Positions 21,501-32,400 of a stretch of DNA of 64,000 nt are shown here, one piece after another. Each line of letters begins with the position of its first letter. Positions within the stretch are counted from its first letter, which is position 1. The notes beneath the pieces were generated by a model that searched no databases, was not told the origin of the DNA, and was given only the letters and a program-made list of their open reading frames with translations. Both the position numbers and the translations under genes were made by a program. Source of the stretch: a virus; the IMG/VR virus record IMGVR_UViG_3300046820_000297, positions 1-64,000 of that record. One strand, 5' to 3'.

Positions 21501-23415
21501 GGTCATTGGTAAGAGAGTAGTCGAAGCAATGTGGGATCCTGAGAAGATGATGTGGAGATATTTTAATAAGAACACTAAAGAAGAATACAGCTTTAAGAAC
21601 TCATTAAAATTTGGAAAGCGTTTGTTCAGAGATAACAGAGGTTGGTTTAGAACTTGGTGGAATCAAATCTTAGATGATACACAAAGATCTGAATTTGCTA
21701 ATCTATACGGTAAGGTTAGAGACTTTATCTATCAAAATGAAGATGGTGGAGTAGATCCAATGACCTTAGAGTATGTTATGATGGTAAACTTACAAGGTGT
21801 TAAGTTTAGAAAATCTAAGGAGCTTACTTGGGCGACAGATGTTAGTGAGAAAGTATGGTTCTCTGATTCAGGAAGAAACTGGGATCAGTTTGTAATGGCG
21901 TTAAAGAATAGTGAAGATCTTACACAGTCTGGAATCATTAATGAAACTACTGAAGAGTCAGAACTTCGTGATATGATTATCGACATCATGATGCGTAATC
22001 CTAATGGAGTTACTAAGAAAGCAGTAGAAGCATTAGCTAAAGAGATTAGTTCTGAAGGAAGAATTCAAACTGAAAAAGACGACTTCTTTGACAAGACCGG
22101 TATTGACTTTGATGATTTTGAAGAGATATACGAATCTTTGGGAGCTACTAAAGATATTATTTACATCGATCCTTATACTGGTGATAAAACTGAAGTAGAA
22201 GATAAGTTCGGTAGCAAAAGAAGTATGCCTGTTAAGTATGACTTACTAGCTAATCAGTACAGAGGAAAGGTTATATACATAACAACCGATTCATCTATCC
22301 AAGAAGATTTAGAAAAACTTGGAAGCTACGTTGAAAGCGGTAACTACTTTATAAACTTAGTAGTTGATAAATATAAGAAGCAACTTGAGGATCTTGCAAA
22401 AACATTAATAGATCAAGCTCGTAATTCAGATGAAGATAAAATAGCAAATGGTTTAGTTAAAGCTCTAAAAAATACAGAAGACGATAGTAAATATATAATG
22501 TATTGGTTAAGTGCTGCTGCTAAAGGTAATGAGAAAGCTAAGTCATTAATGGATACTATATACTTAGAAGCATTAACAGATGCTAGAAAGTATGTAGGGA
22601 CTGACGCAAGAACTGTAGTATTTGATAACGCTAATGCATTGTCATATTACCAAATGTTTGATACAATTATCGTAAATGAATTATCTGACATAAAGAGAGA
22701 TGCTAAAACAGATAGTATTGATAAAGCTGAACAAGCTGTTCCGAAAGATAAGAAGGTACGATTAGCTGCAACAGATGGGCTTGATATTCTAAAAGGTGTT
22801 ACTCAAAGAAGCTTTGTAATGAATATTAAAAAGCGTATTGGTGATATTACTACTAAACGAGATCATTTACTAATGCGTATGGAGTTAAATAATGCAACAA
22901 CATTAGGTACTCTTGATATAGCGCTTAGAGAAGAAGGTCTTACTTTAGAAGAAGTTCAAAGTTTACTAGCACAAAAAGCACAAGAAGTTGTTAATCAGTT
23001 GAGTATCAAAGATATAAAGTTTGGTGGTAAGACACCTACATTATATGAGTACAATGATAATGGTACAACTCTAATATTAATGGCTCGTTCAAAATTAGCT
23101 AATGGAGTAGCATTTGATGATGTAACTGACATTTACAATAACATGGAAAATGCTACTGAGTTAGATTTGAAAAAGACCACGAAATTTCGTAATTTAGCAG
23201 AAGAGGAAATAAACTTAAATCTTCGTCCAATGGATATCGAAAAAACAGCTACAACACCATCAGCATCTACACAAACTAAGTCAGATTCTGCACAAACAAA
23301 AATTAAAAATGATGCTGCAGATAGAGTTGCTGCCTTGAGAGCTAAGAAAGATACCATGGATGAACAATCTACGGACGATAGTTTAGATGATTTATTCAAC
23401 TGTCCCATTAAATAA
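15586..23415 (+). CDS. Giant cargo / RNA polymerase-associated protein with PD-(D/E)XK-like domain
   Basis: 2609 aa, first of three adjacent giant proteins. The N-terminal 550 residues are Ala-rich and amphipathic. A segment at about 1120-1240 resembles the HExxH regions of the next two proteins, but the motif is degenerate (IEYSI, 1141-1145), so metal binding there is probably lost. Residues about 1430-1600 look like a PD-(D/E)XK nuclease core: GSIDLLGY with Asp1570, then VFIIDLKTASG with Asp1584 and Lys1586. The tail is acidic and rich in Lys/Glu/Ser. In crAss-like phages such giant proteins are packaged with the virion RNA polymerase and enter the cell with the DNA. The nuclease-like core could process host or phage DNA, or be inactive. 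The start overlaps the previous gene by 11 bp. Confidence 0.68.
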   Translation: MENSINITPTPSGKPATADLYKYSVGNAIEGVDPLPTPRTSEEAKKKALADIDKAFLNASRPDAFKFDKPTTFNAGSKGYNFDRYYTHPKFKQLGFTPLRDNESFYNQHSSTWDDLGRAVKQMPALVGLGASSTFGNWSNFLSMKPDTENAEEMERRMSIASSSRDTFGGKAVNFLSNVPYTLGVIGEIYAEEAALMLASRIPGMQGLAAAKTGQNILRGGLAFERLFNTFRAGNKIDNAKQAWDASKTLGNFAKNWLPFQNTADLFRDSGRAAANMDKLTDLAAGYKTFGAFYRDLREINLVTAEAKLEGGFVQNDVANTLIGDFRKKNGRDPNDMESEAIYAQARKAGYTAGFLNTGGIYISNKVVLERALKGLPFIDEVEHLAGKGIKNGKLVKNLDWKTSGKNPWEVISGVGSGVKALGNKYYRQQLVKNAPKNGMRFLSANVMEGIQEMYQEGTAKGVSDYYTQTYLNPSKVGKAQVLSSLQTGVKSQLSGEGLEVFLSGFLMAGPIQAVQSSVHGVYNMGQLARLKMQDKAFKADPANAGKTSPYEKYLKDQKTYNEKVVSALNFLTKDTKSYFSTVDANVKAQKDFADLFESAVLEGDVKGAVDANDDALANHIFTLIESGHLDLFTEHLEGLKQLDEKELADALYENPGNKTFDKKTTSERIDAVIGRINQIKDTHNKYQSLSNPFDFRQDPIGYFSFESARKLAIFNDFSYQRTGERMTSILEKLKTNTALSNVDYMDIATMFSINPKLMGNNLGIGGATNMLALLKQEIDNLKAGTDEQKDEAVKLQNKYDKLKSLSTLIQDYAANLDTLESAPAEQQEELANSVEESEKLLGQAFNDYIKLLAKNNGTTILDKDINDAFSDFRDYWRLGRDKTQFAEAVNALNNPGYFSEVARRINGALEVASQVSAQRAKEEVDEYRRRYATNDFLNGLLSQFNVYVHEDEAEAYLANNIVPEKFVDADTGQVISPSDSRYQKILEFIDATDDSFFDLTGKRLFKPAIEDIGEKLYREGTDIFENTESGTFVTQVVSERQESDKRSFTDIAKQFGFDRSAPITEVTIGSILTSIINGPGTVQQKELARLLKSLLDGNEKISFVRNHYTNSTYDPKNGVIVDARYSSEDYKVLGMDKVSIEYSILSGLMQKLVVDKSADKEFTDKIKDIRESFMKELSDQQKNSYAYALANNTTFLSEMLTNPTFAALATQYEYKGTQVELTDKAKNIFGAFFKTLTDFIKKILNINNEERSVYKQALNVLANKLTEGPTEEAGKKEEGPDTSGIKEFSSLDPKLQEELKEAFEKKRTKVAATDPEVAKNMDFNMWYLNDFEATRIVSNYNTKKKVKEEEEKGKATEGNTVITMANIPQLATALGYTVAEINSMILDGTPTQELLDIINNKVVSPNAAVLSEEGMEAINAAITDAKDKLTAAKLRLTEDAKNYIDDDGTIYTRVTSLVKDPFEADSQTASFRGTIIDDLTRDFLAGRIQNIEEFKDAYKISRDKISSKEGFSDKDAAELPIFTANFLNELFDNLRNVKRALDRNGIKVISDIPTLYGKLDGKDAAGSIDLLGYNSKGEVFIIDLKTASGDRNVQYALEEAMQDALGEDYAEFKSTLKKNKNYLEATRSMLPLEMQNKMTIAFTKFGNKYPELKEEMQKGRLFLYKEGDQAQLAAYRELLRQSTGIVADKLYIFPMVASTEKGSSIKFVRNTMVKAPGRTGYVIDLTTNDTTYKISDLRQTVFEYPENPIQKPGAPVTEEPEVIEVSLKPIEVTTEEPITQTGTDAKVDVKKDRYYNSPVNRMVKVQKDSENTPITKEEEEEIEAVIEKAKELGWDKNRLFRQLSSMGYAYAFGVQPEGYRNYLEDRLSGKTNIKVTSEFNFFEQLDKELAALEGAQTNEQTEEETPKQVTKVAIINNSDIWSYTDGTYTVLHREDGVIGEYISDLASAKKIAREYKEESDYDATKKRAKAMVIGKRVVEAMWDPEKMMWRYFNKNTKEEYSFKNSLKFGKRLFRDNRGWFRTWWNQILDDTQRSEFANLYGKVRDFIYQNEDGGVDPMTLEYVMMVNLQGVKFRKSKELTWATDVSEKVWFSDSGRNWDQFVMALKNSEDLTQSGIINETTEESELRDMIIDIMMRNPNGVTKKAVEALAKEISSEGRIQTEKDDFFDKTGIDFDDFEEIYESLGATKDIIYIDPYTGDKTEVEDKFGSKRSMPVKYDLLANQYRGKVIYITTDSSIQEDLEKLGSYVESGNYFINLVVDKYKKQLEDLAKTLIDQARNSDEDKIANGLVKALKNTEDDSKYIMYWLSAAAKGNEKAKSLMDTIYLEALTDARKYVGTDARTVVFDNANALSYYQMFDTIIVNELSDIKRDAKTDSIDKAEQAVPKDKKVRLAATDGLDILKGVTQRSFVMNIKKRIGDITTKRDHLLMRMELNNATTLGTLDIALREEGLTLEEVQSLLAQKAQEVVNQLSIKDIKFGGKTPTLYEYNDNGTTLILMARSKLANGVAFDDVTDIYNNMENATELDLKKTTKFRNLAEEEINLNLRPMDIEKTATTPSASTQTKSDSAQTKIKNDAADRVAALRAKKDTMDEQSTDDSLDDLFNCPIK

Positions 23416-23425
23416 TTAATAAGAG

Positions 23426-26400
23426 ATGATCTGCGATTCTTCAAGTAACTGGTCACTAGAGAAAAGTGATATTGATAAATTAGAAACTGCTATTTACAAA
23501 CTCCTTTCTGACAAAGCTAACGCTCCTGAGAGCGACTTTGTCATGTCTAAATTTCTAGGATACCTATACAATAGAGCATTACAAGGATACGGAGATAACG
23601 ATAAAGCATTGACTTTACTACGTGCTGTACCTGAGACTATGAAAATAGTTATTACAGCATTTGATGAGTTGAGTGATAAACTTATGTCTAAGAAAGTACC
23701 ATTAGACATGAACACGTTGTTCAAACTATCTAATAGTTTTAATGCCGATATCAATAACGTCAAAGAGTATGTAAATAAGAACTTAGCAAAAGCTACTATA
23801 GTTACATCTCAATCAGCAAACGAAGACGCAAAGAAAGCACAGACTCCTCCTCAATCTGATGGAACAGTACTTGGTGAATTCCAAGCATTACCGTCAAATC
23901 CATTCACGTCTACAGGAAATGAAACTGAAGAAATGACATGGTATTATGACTTTCTAAAGACATTAGATAAGAGAATGATGGATCTAGGTGGTCCTGATAA
24001 AGATGGTGGTGTAGATTTTAATGGCAGAAAAGTATACGTATCAATGGTATTAGGAAGTAATATTCCTGAGAACCAGTTGTATGAAAGCACTAGACAAGAT
24101 GCTAACTTGATGAAAGCTAGCGGTAGTACAATGTATATCATGTTTACAGATGCGTCAGGTAATCCTTCATACTTCTCAGATACATACGGAAATGCTACAA
24201 GCGAAGATGGTAAACTTATCTATTTTCCACAAAGAGCTATTCCTACAAGTACAAAAGATAAACAAGGTAATCTAGTATTTGATCTTGAGAGTATTGGTGG
24301 AAGAACTTTACAATCAGTTGGTTACGCTGCTAGAGTAGAACGTAGTACTAATGAAGCCATAGCGTATAGATATAATAATGCTTTTGCTAAATTAAAGCAA
24401 TTACAAGATTATCTAAGAAGTAATCCTACGGCTTCTGTTAGATTAGACATCGATAATATCAGCAGAGGTTTCATGAACTTACAAAGTCCTGAGACAACAC
24501 GTGTTGTAGATGTAAAAAACATTACAGCATTTACTCCAGTGATTTCTGGAAATAAGAAATTAATAAATGTACCCGGGGTGTTACAACCTATCGAGTTCTT
24601 TATGGCGCCTTACTCTGAAGAGATGGCAAGTAAAGTTGCTGACTTACTATTGAATGAGGTTATCTATAATAATAAAGTAATGACTCCTAAGAATAAGTTT
24701 AATCTTATTGCGGACTTTACTCAATTCGGTACAACATCAGATAGCTTTAGATACGATACAGAAACCGGAACAATATTCTTAGGAACAGAAGCTTTAGATA
24801 CTACAGATAAGAATACAGCAAAACAAAGAATTGTAGAATTCTTAACTAGAGAATTTGAAAACAAGAACGTAAAGAACGCTAAAGGAGAGTTTGTAAAGCA
24901 GAAGAATCAGTTCTTCTATAACAATAAAAAAGCTACTGGTAACTTTATTGACTTCACATTAGCTGCAAATACATCAGGAGCATTTGACATGTCTATCTCA
25001 ACAAGACCTTACTTAGATTGGGTTAAAGAGAATGCTATGGTAAGTGTTGAATTGAAGAGCGGTGAGATCCGTCAAGTAAATGGATACGTTGAGTTTAATA
25101 TGGGTGTGGATGCTATGAGAATTCTAGCAACACAACCATTTAATGAGATTGTTAAAACCACCGGTGAAGAAGGATATAGTAAATTAAATCCTACTAAAAC
25201 TATTACAGGTAATGTAAAGAAAGTTGGTTGGAAAGCTGTGCTATCTAAAGCAACAGAAGTTTATCCTACTACAAAGGATGGAGACTTTCAAGTTGTTTCT
25301 ACAAGAATACCAGGAACAAATCAACACTTCGGTAATCCTTTCTCATCTACTGAGTCTGTTATAAAGAAGAACAAAGATCTTATTAAAGTAGATGATACAG
25401 TAGCAGCTGTAAAATCATATATAGATTGGGTTACTAATACAAACTTTGACTACAGTAATTCAGGAAAGACAGAAGCAGAAGTAGAATTATTAAAAGAGAG
25501 AGCACACTGGATTAGAAAAGAATTAATGTCTGGTAGACTCAAAGGTAAAGATATCCTTTACTATATAGAATTAAAAGAACCTGCTCACTCTAATGCATTA
25601 GATTACTTAATCAATGACTTTAATTGGGGTGCTTTTGAATTTGAACAAACTAAGAAAGCTCAAAAGAAAGCAGCGCCTGAGAATATAGTACCATCTAACT
25701 TACCTACTAACAGTGATGTTGTTGCTAATAAGTCTAAAGACTTTGACTTCGGTGCTTACAAAAGACGCGGTCAAGGAGAGATTGATGCAACACCATCTCA
25801 GATTATAAAAGCTGCAGCATGGTACGATAATCTTAAAATAAAATTTAAGGACGCTAGTGGTAATATCATAGAGAAGAACATGAAGGATGTAATTCCTTAT
25901 CATGTTATGTTTAGAATTGCAAATAGCAATGGTGATGTAAGAGCTCGTTGGACTCGTTCTGGTATTAATCTATATGAAGGATCTGACTATTCAGATCTTT
26001 ACCATGAAGCATGGCACGGATTTACACAGTGGTTCCTTACAACAGATGAGAAACTAAAACTTTATGACTCTGTAAAGAACTCCGGAGAAAGAATTAAGTA
26101 TTATGATGATACTACTAACTCTTGGAAGTCTATGTCAGCATCTGATTTAGATTTCTCTATAAAGAATCATAAGCTATATGCAGAAGAATTCTTAGCAGAG
26201 AAGTTTAGAGAGTTTGCTTTGAATAACGGTAAGTTCCCAAAAGAACAACCTGTTGCAGTAAAGAGTATCTTCAGAAGAATCTGGGACGCATTGAAAGCTC
26301 TATTTGGATTTGCATCTAAAGAGAGTATGCTTACTCCTATATCTGAGAGTAATATTGCTGAAGTATTTGAGAAACTATATGTAGGAGATTTATCTGACTA

Positions 26401-29400
26401 CACCATGGATTCAGCAAACATTGACTTTGATGTTCTTAATAGTGGTATCACAGCAACTTCAGATCAGTATCAAGACCTAAATATCACAGACTCTATTCTA
26501 TTAGCGGATTCACTAAATAGTATTATATCTGAATTAGTAGACAGTAGTGGTACAGCAAAAGCTACAGCTGCATTGTTTAATAACACAGCGTATAAGAAAG
26601 CTTTGTTAGAAGATGCTAGAGAAGCATTACTTAATAGATTGAAAGCTGTCATAAAAGAGTATGACGAGACTGAAGATAGTTTCTTAAAAGAACAGCTTGA
26701 TAAGAACATGCAGTTATTAAACTACGCGTATAATAACTTCGGTAATATTGAAAATCTATCAGGCGGATTAATTGACTACTTTAACAAACGCTACGGATTG
26801 TTTGATATGACTATGCAGTCTAAAGCAATTGATAGAGAGTTTAATATAGGTAATCAAACCGACGCTGTAAATACACAAGACGGTGTATCCGATAGAGAAG
26901 GATTGATGGCTGGTTCTGGTGTAGAATACGGAACTATTGAGAGAATGGATGATGGTGTAATGTTCTTGTTAAGTACATTATTTGAAAAAGAAAATGGTCA
27001 GTTTACATATAACAAATTAGGATTTAAGAAAACAACACCTTTTAGAAGAGCTTATAGTGCAGTATCTACTGCTACAGAAAACGCATATACTCGTATCAAG
27101 ATGATAGAGAATATGGATCTTGCTTCTAAGATGTTATTAGACAGTGGTAAAGTTGATGATAGATATACTGTTATTCAACAACTACTTGCTAAGTTAGGTC
27201 CTTTAGATAGTACTGATATTAGTAATCAATCTTTGTGGAATAGTTTCTTCCACAGCTTCCGTTTCGATAAGTTATCCGGTAACCAAGTTACTGTAGAGTA
27301 TAACGAGAATGGTGGAGGAGTTAGCATCAAAGTTGGTAAATCAGATGGTGCTGATAAACTAACTGGTAGAAATCTAGAGACTGGATTTGAAGTAAATAAA
27401 ACTAAATCCACCTTCTTAAAAAAGAATAAGGATGGTATATATACTCTTGATCTAGAAGGAGTACTTAGAAAGTATCCAACTTCTGTAATGGCATTGAATA
27501 AACCTATTGAATTCTTAAGAGACTTAGGTTTAGATATTACAGAGAACTTAAAGATCAAGAGACAGTTGGCTGACAGAAATGTTGTGTCTAACATTTATAA
27601 GATTATAGTTTCATCTGGTGACAAGAATAGAATTATCACAGGATTAAAAAACAAAGGTGCTGCTAGTTTATTTGATGATCAAGGTACCTTGTGGAATAGT
27701 CTTTTGCAAATACAATCTAGATACTCAGGTACTGTAAACGATTACATGATTAAGAATGCTAAAGGGGATTCTCAATCAGAGATGTCTAATCCAAGTACAG
27801 CGGGTAACTTACTTAATAGAATTAATGATGCGGTTGATAGTATAGACGGCAAGCACGCTGCATTTGATCGTATGATTAATTCTCCTGAGATGTCTCACTA
27901 CAATCCTGAAAGAAATCCATTTGTTAAGTCATCTGTGATTTTTAAGAGAATGTTTGGTCCAGACTTATCTAAGCGTCAAGTAAGAAATGGTATTCCTTTT
28001 ATGCTAGAGTATAGATCTCAATTAGGTACTCAGGTTCTTGAAAAAGAAATCGATCAACTTGTTGAGTCTACAACTCTTTTGTCTGGATTGAAGTCATCTG
28101 ACTCAGATTTTCAAACTGCATTCTTACGTGACTTCTTTACAATTAACTTGCAAGGATTTGCGGAGGCATACAAACACGCTGATAAAACACAAGCATTTAT
28201 TGTAGCTCTTACAAATAACGGTAACCCATCGTTCTATGTACATCCTAAAGAGTTTGCAAACGTTAATGGTTCAATCCTAGCTAATGATATTATCATTGAT
28301 TATATCGGATCCGAGTTAGAGAGAATTAAGAAAGTAATAAACTTTAGCGGAACTGGTACCAGACCTGAAGATATTATTCTATGGTATGATAAGAAAGGTA
28401 ACCCTGTAACATATAAAAACACAGGTAGCACCTTTACAATCTTTGATGATATACTCTTAGAGGATACTAAGAACATGTTGATTGGTGAAGAGTCTATAAC
28501 AGACTTAGAGTCTTTTAAGAACTTCTTAGCATCTAATGCTATGGTGAAAGATCAGATCCTTCAGCAGTTAAATGACTACTTCGCAGATCAAGTTACAAAG
28601 CATAAAGAAATTCTATCAGCGTTTCCTGTGTTACAAAGACCGAGTGTTTATTCATCCTTTTTAAGCAACGTAGCTCAGAACTTAAAAAACCAACCTTCAT
28701 CAGTAGTATTCGAAACAGCAGTCAAGTCAATGGTGTATAACAGTTTCATTCACAAGTTTGAAATGAATACACTTGTATATGGTGATGCTGCTCAGAATAA
28801 TCACGATAAGGAAGAACACATGAAGCGTATTCCTGGATTCTTTGCATCAGGTAGAATACCTGTAGCAGATGTATTCATGGATAGAATGTTTGCTCAAAAA
28901 GGTGGACGTTATCATTTGTCACCTTGGTTTACAAACTCAGGACTAGAAGCACCTAAAGATCCTTTATCAAGTCAAACTTCTATTCTTAAGACAGCTGTGT
29001 TCAAAGATGTGTTTACAGATTCTGTATACTATGAAGAAATGATGAATGTCTTAGATGAATATAATAAGACAGCTGCTGTACCTATTCCAAAAGAAGCATA
29101 TGATGCGTATAAGAACATGAAGGTAGCGGATGCGCAAGCATGGATGACCTTTGATGCATATAGAGCTTTGGAAATCAGATTAGATAACTGGAGTCCTCAG
29201 AAAGAAGAGTTGTATAATAAAATCATAAATGGAGAGAACGTAGATATTGCAGAGACACTGCAGTTCTTCCCAGTTAAAAAATTACAATACTCAGGTCCAT
29301 TACAAATTTCAAACTTTACAGCAAATGCTTTCCATAAGTATTCTGTAATGCCATTGATACCAAATGTCATAAAAGGTAGAAGACTTGAGTCGCTACATAA

Positions 29401-32400
29401 TCAATTAGTATCTCAAGGATATGCTTACGGTGTAATGCATTCTGGTTCTAAGATTGCTAGTATTGGTAAGGATGGTGATCTTATTCCATTCTATAAGAAC
29501 GATGAGTTTGATCCTGCATTTACAGAAGAAGGTTATGAGTTTGTATCAAATACAATTTTCTTAGATTATCTTAAAGAACAGTTGGTTACAAAGGATAAGT
29601 TTAAGAAGAATGTAAAGTTCCCAACTCAGTTAAGAAAGTTAGTTACATCTGGATTAAAAGAGTTCGGTGTACCTACAGACTTTGAACCAAAACTAACTGA
29701 GTCTGAAAGAATCAAAAAATGGGGAGAGCTTTCCGAAAAACAAAAGATTGCTCAATCAGGATTCTATGAATTAGAAAAAGCATATCTTAATCACATAGCT
29801 AAGATCACTACTATAGCGGAGAATAAACTCAAGAGAGAGTTAGGTTTCCATAATGGTAAGATCAATATGAAGCGCCTTATTGAGTATGTAAAAGAAAGTT
29901 TGACTGCTCAAGATTTACCAGAACAAACAATTGAATCCATTAAAGTAGATGCTAATGGTAAGTTGAATGTTCCTTTAGACATATCTACAGATCCTGCTAA
30001 GATTGAATCTTTAATTACTGCATTGGTTAATAAGAGAATTATTGACCAGATGAGTAAGGGTGAACAATACATCCAAGGTTCTGGTGTCGGATTTGAGAAA
30101 TTCTCTAAACCAACTGAAGATGATTTAAAGAAGTATGGTTCTGATGGATTACCTTTCTATAAGTATAATCCTAACAAACCTACTTCAGCAATGAAGGTTA
30201 AGATTGCTTTACACGGAGACTTTAAGAAATTACTAGATGTAAAACATAATGACGGTAAACCTATAAAGACTTTAGATCGTTTGAATGAAATGATCCAGAA
30301 CGATCAATGGTTAGATACTGGAGAGAACAGAAAGATGATCACCTTATTTGGTGTTCGTATTCCTACCCAAGGAGCAAACTCTTTGGACTTTATGGAAGTA
30401 TACGAGTTCTTACCAGAAGCTGCCGGTAACATTATGATCTTACCATTAGAAGTTGTAGCTAAGTCAGGTGGTGACTTTGATATCGACAAGCTTGTTACAA
30501 TTGTACCAAGTCTTAGTTATAACGAACGCTCTGTAGAATTAACTAAAGCGGTTAAGACTAAAAAGTCTGAAGCTACATTAGAAACAGAGAAAGAAAAACT
30601 TAAAGAAGAGTTTGATGTTATTGATGAAAAGTACGATGATCTTCTAGCAGAACTTCCTCAAAAAGAAGAGATTAAAAATCTAATTGCTGAGAAGAAAGAA
30701 CTTGTAGCTCAGAGAAAAGTATTAGCTGGTAAACTTAGAAAAGCTTTAGAAGAACAAGAGCAGAGAGTTAAAGAAGGAAAGAGCATCAAGGGTAATCAGA
30801 AATACATTGATAAAAAGAGACAGGAGTTAGAAGAGATCAATAATAAAATCGAACCTATCCAAAATACAATCAATACTGAATATAACAGAAGAGATGAGGA
30901 TAGAGGACTAAATGAAGCTAGAGAATCTGAGATCAAAGATGTTATTGAAAAGATCAGAGATATCAATAGACAAATTGAATCTTACAATACCAATGCTGAA
31001 ACAAATCTTTTGTTGAGCACAATGGTAAGTATTGTAAGTAGACCTGATAACTACATCAATCTTACAAGACCCAACGGAACTACAATCTTTACTGAAGATG
31101 AAGAAGACCGTGGTGTTAGCATTAAAGATGAGTTTGGTAAGTACAATAGAAAGTCATTTAAGACTAGTACTAATAGCTCTCGTAAATTTTCTCCAACAAG
31201 GATTATGGAGAACGGATACAACATATCAAAAGCAATTTCATTGAGCGCTGGTAAAGATGGTATTGGAATGATTGCTACAGGTAATACCTTCTCTAACTTA
31301 TACAGATCAGTTGGTATGTATTTATCAAGTGAGTATACTGGTAAGAAAGGAGAAGCACTTTACCAGAAGTTATTCTTAGAGCACAACAAAATCGGAGATA
31401 GTATTTCTTTGTCACATTTGATGACGGCAGATAAGAAGAGATATATTTCCGATGTTATATCTGAGTTGATGAACGGATACCTAGACGTTGCTAAAGACGA
31501 CTGGGTTTATGACATCAATGCTATTAAAGAGTTTGAACCTGAGTTTGAATTAATGATTCTAGCAGGTGTTCCTGTTAGACAAATTGTATTGTTCTTATCT
31601 CAACCTAAAGTAAGACAATACCTAGAAAGAGTAAGACAGTATGGAAGTCCATACGCTGGTTTGACTGGCGGTGAATACGTTAATCCAAACTTTGCAAAGT
31701 ACACAGCTCTTTTAGATACACTTGATCCTGCTGTTGTTTCTGGAACTGGAAAGAAGCGTCCTTCAGTAGAAGCTCTTGTAGCATCAATTCAGAAAAGAAG
31801 AGGTGAGCGACAAGTTAGTTTTGATACAGATGCTTTATATAAGAACCTATCTGGTAAGGGTAATACTGCATTAGATAATGATATCTTCGAACACTTCGTT
31901 GAGATTCAGTTAATGAGTAAAGCTAACTCTGAAGTCAAGCGTAGTTTGAACTTTGATACAGACAAAGCAAGAACTTACTTTGAAGCTGTAGCTAAACAAC
32001 AAGGTAGTCATGGTGTATCAGCTAAGGTACCTAAAGAAATGGTTACTAAATTGTTGGATGCTAATCAAAGTGTTTTGGGTTCGTTTATGAAACAAGACTT
32101 GATTCGTCAAGCACTCTCTGCAGTATTACCATTAAGATCAGCTAAGTATCTAAACGATTACTTACTTGAGCACTTGGATGCTCTTGATATAGATATGGAT
32201 CAAGAAGAGAAATACGTTAGCGGATTTGTATCAGACTTGAACCAATACATCTTCGAGAACTTCCTATATAGATTTAATACTAATGATACTGAATATAGAT
32301 CGAATGATATTAAAGTAGAATTAGAACAACAAGACTTATTGAAGTTTGGTGCTGTATTAATGCCTAGTGAAGTAGTTGATGAAGAGACCGGAGAAGTACG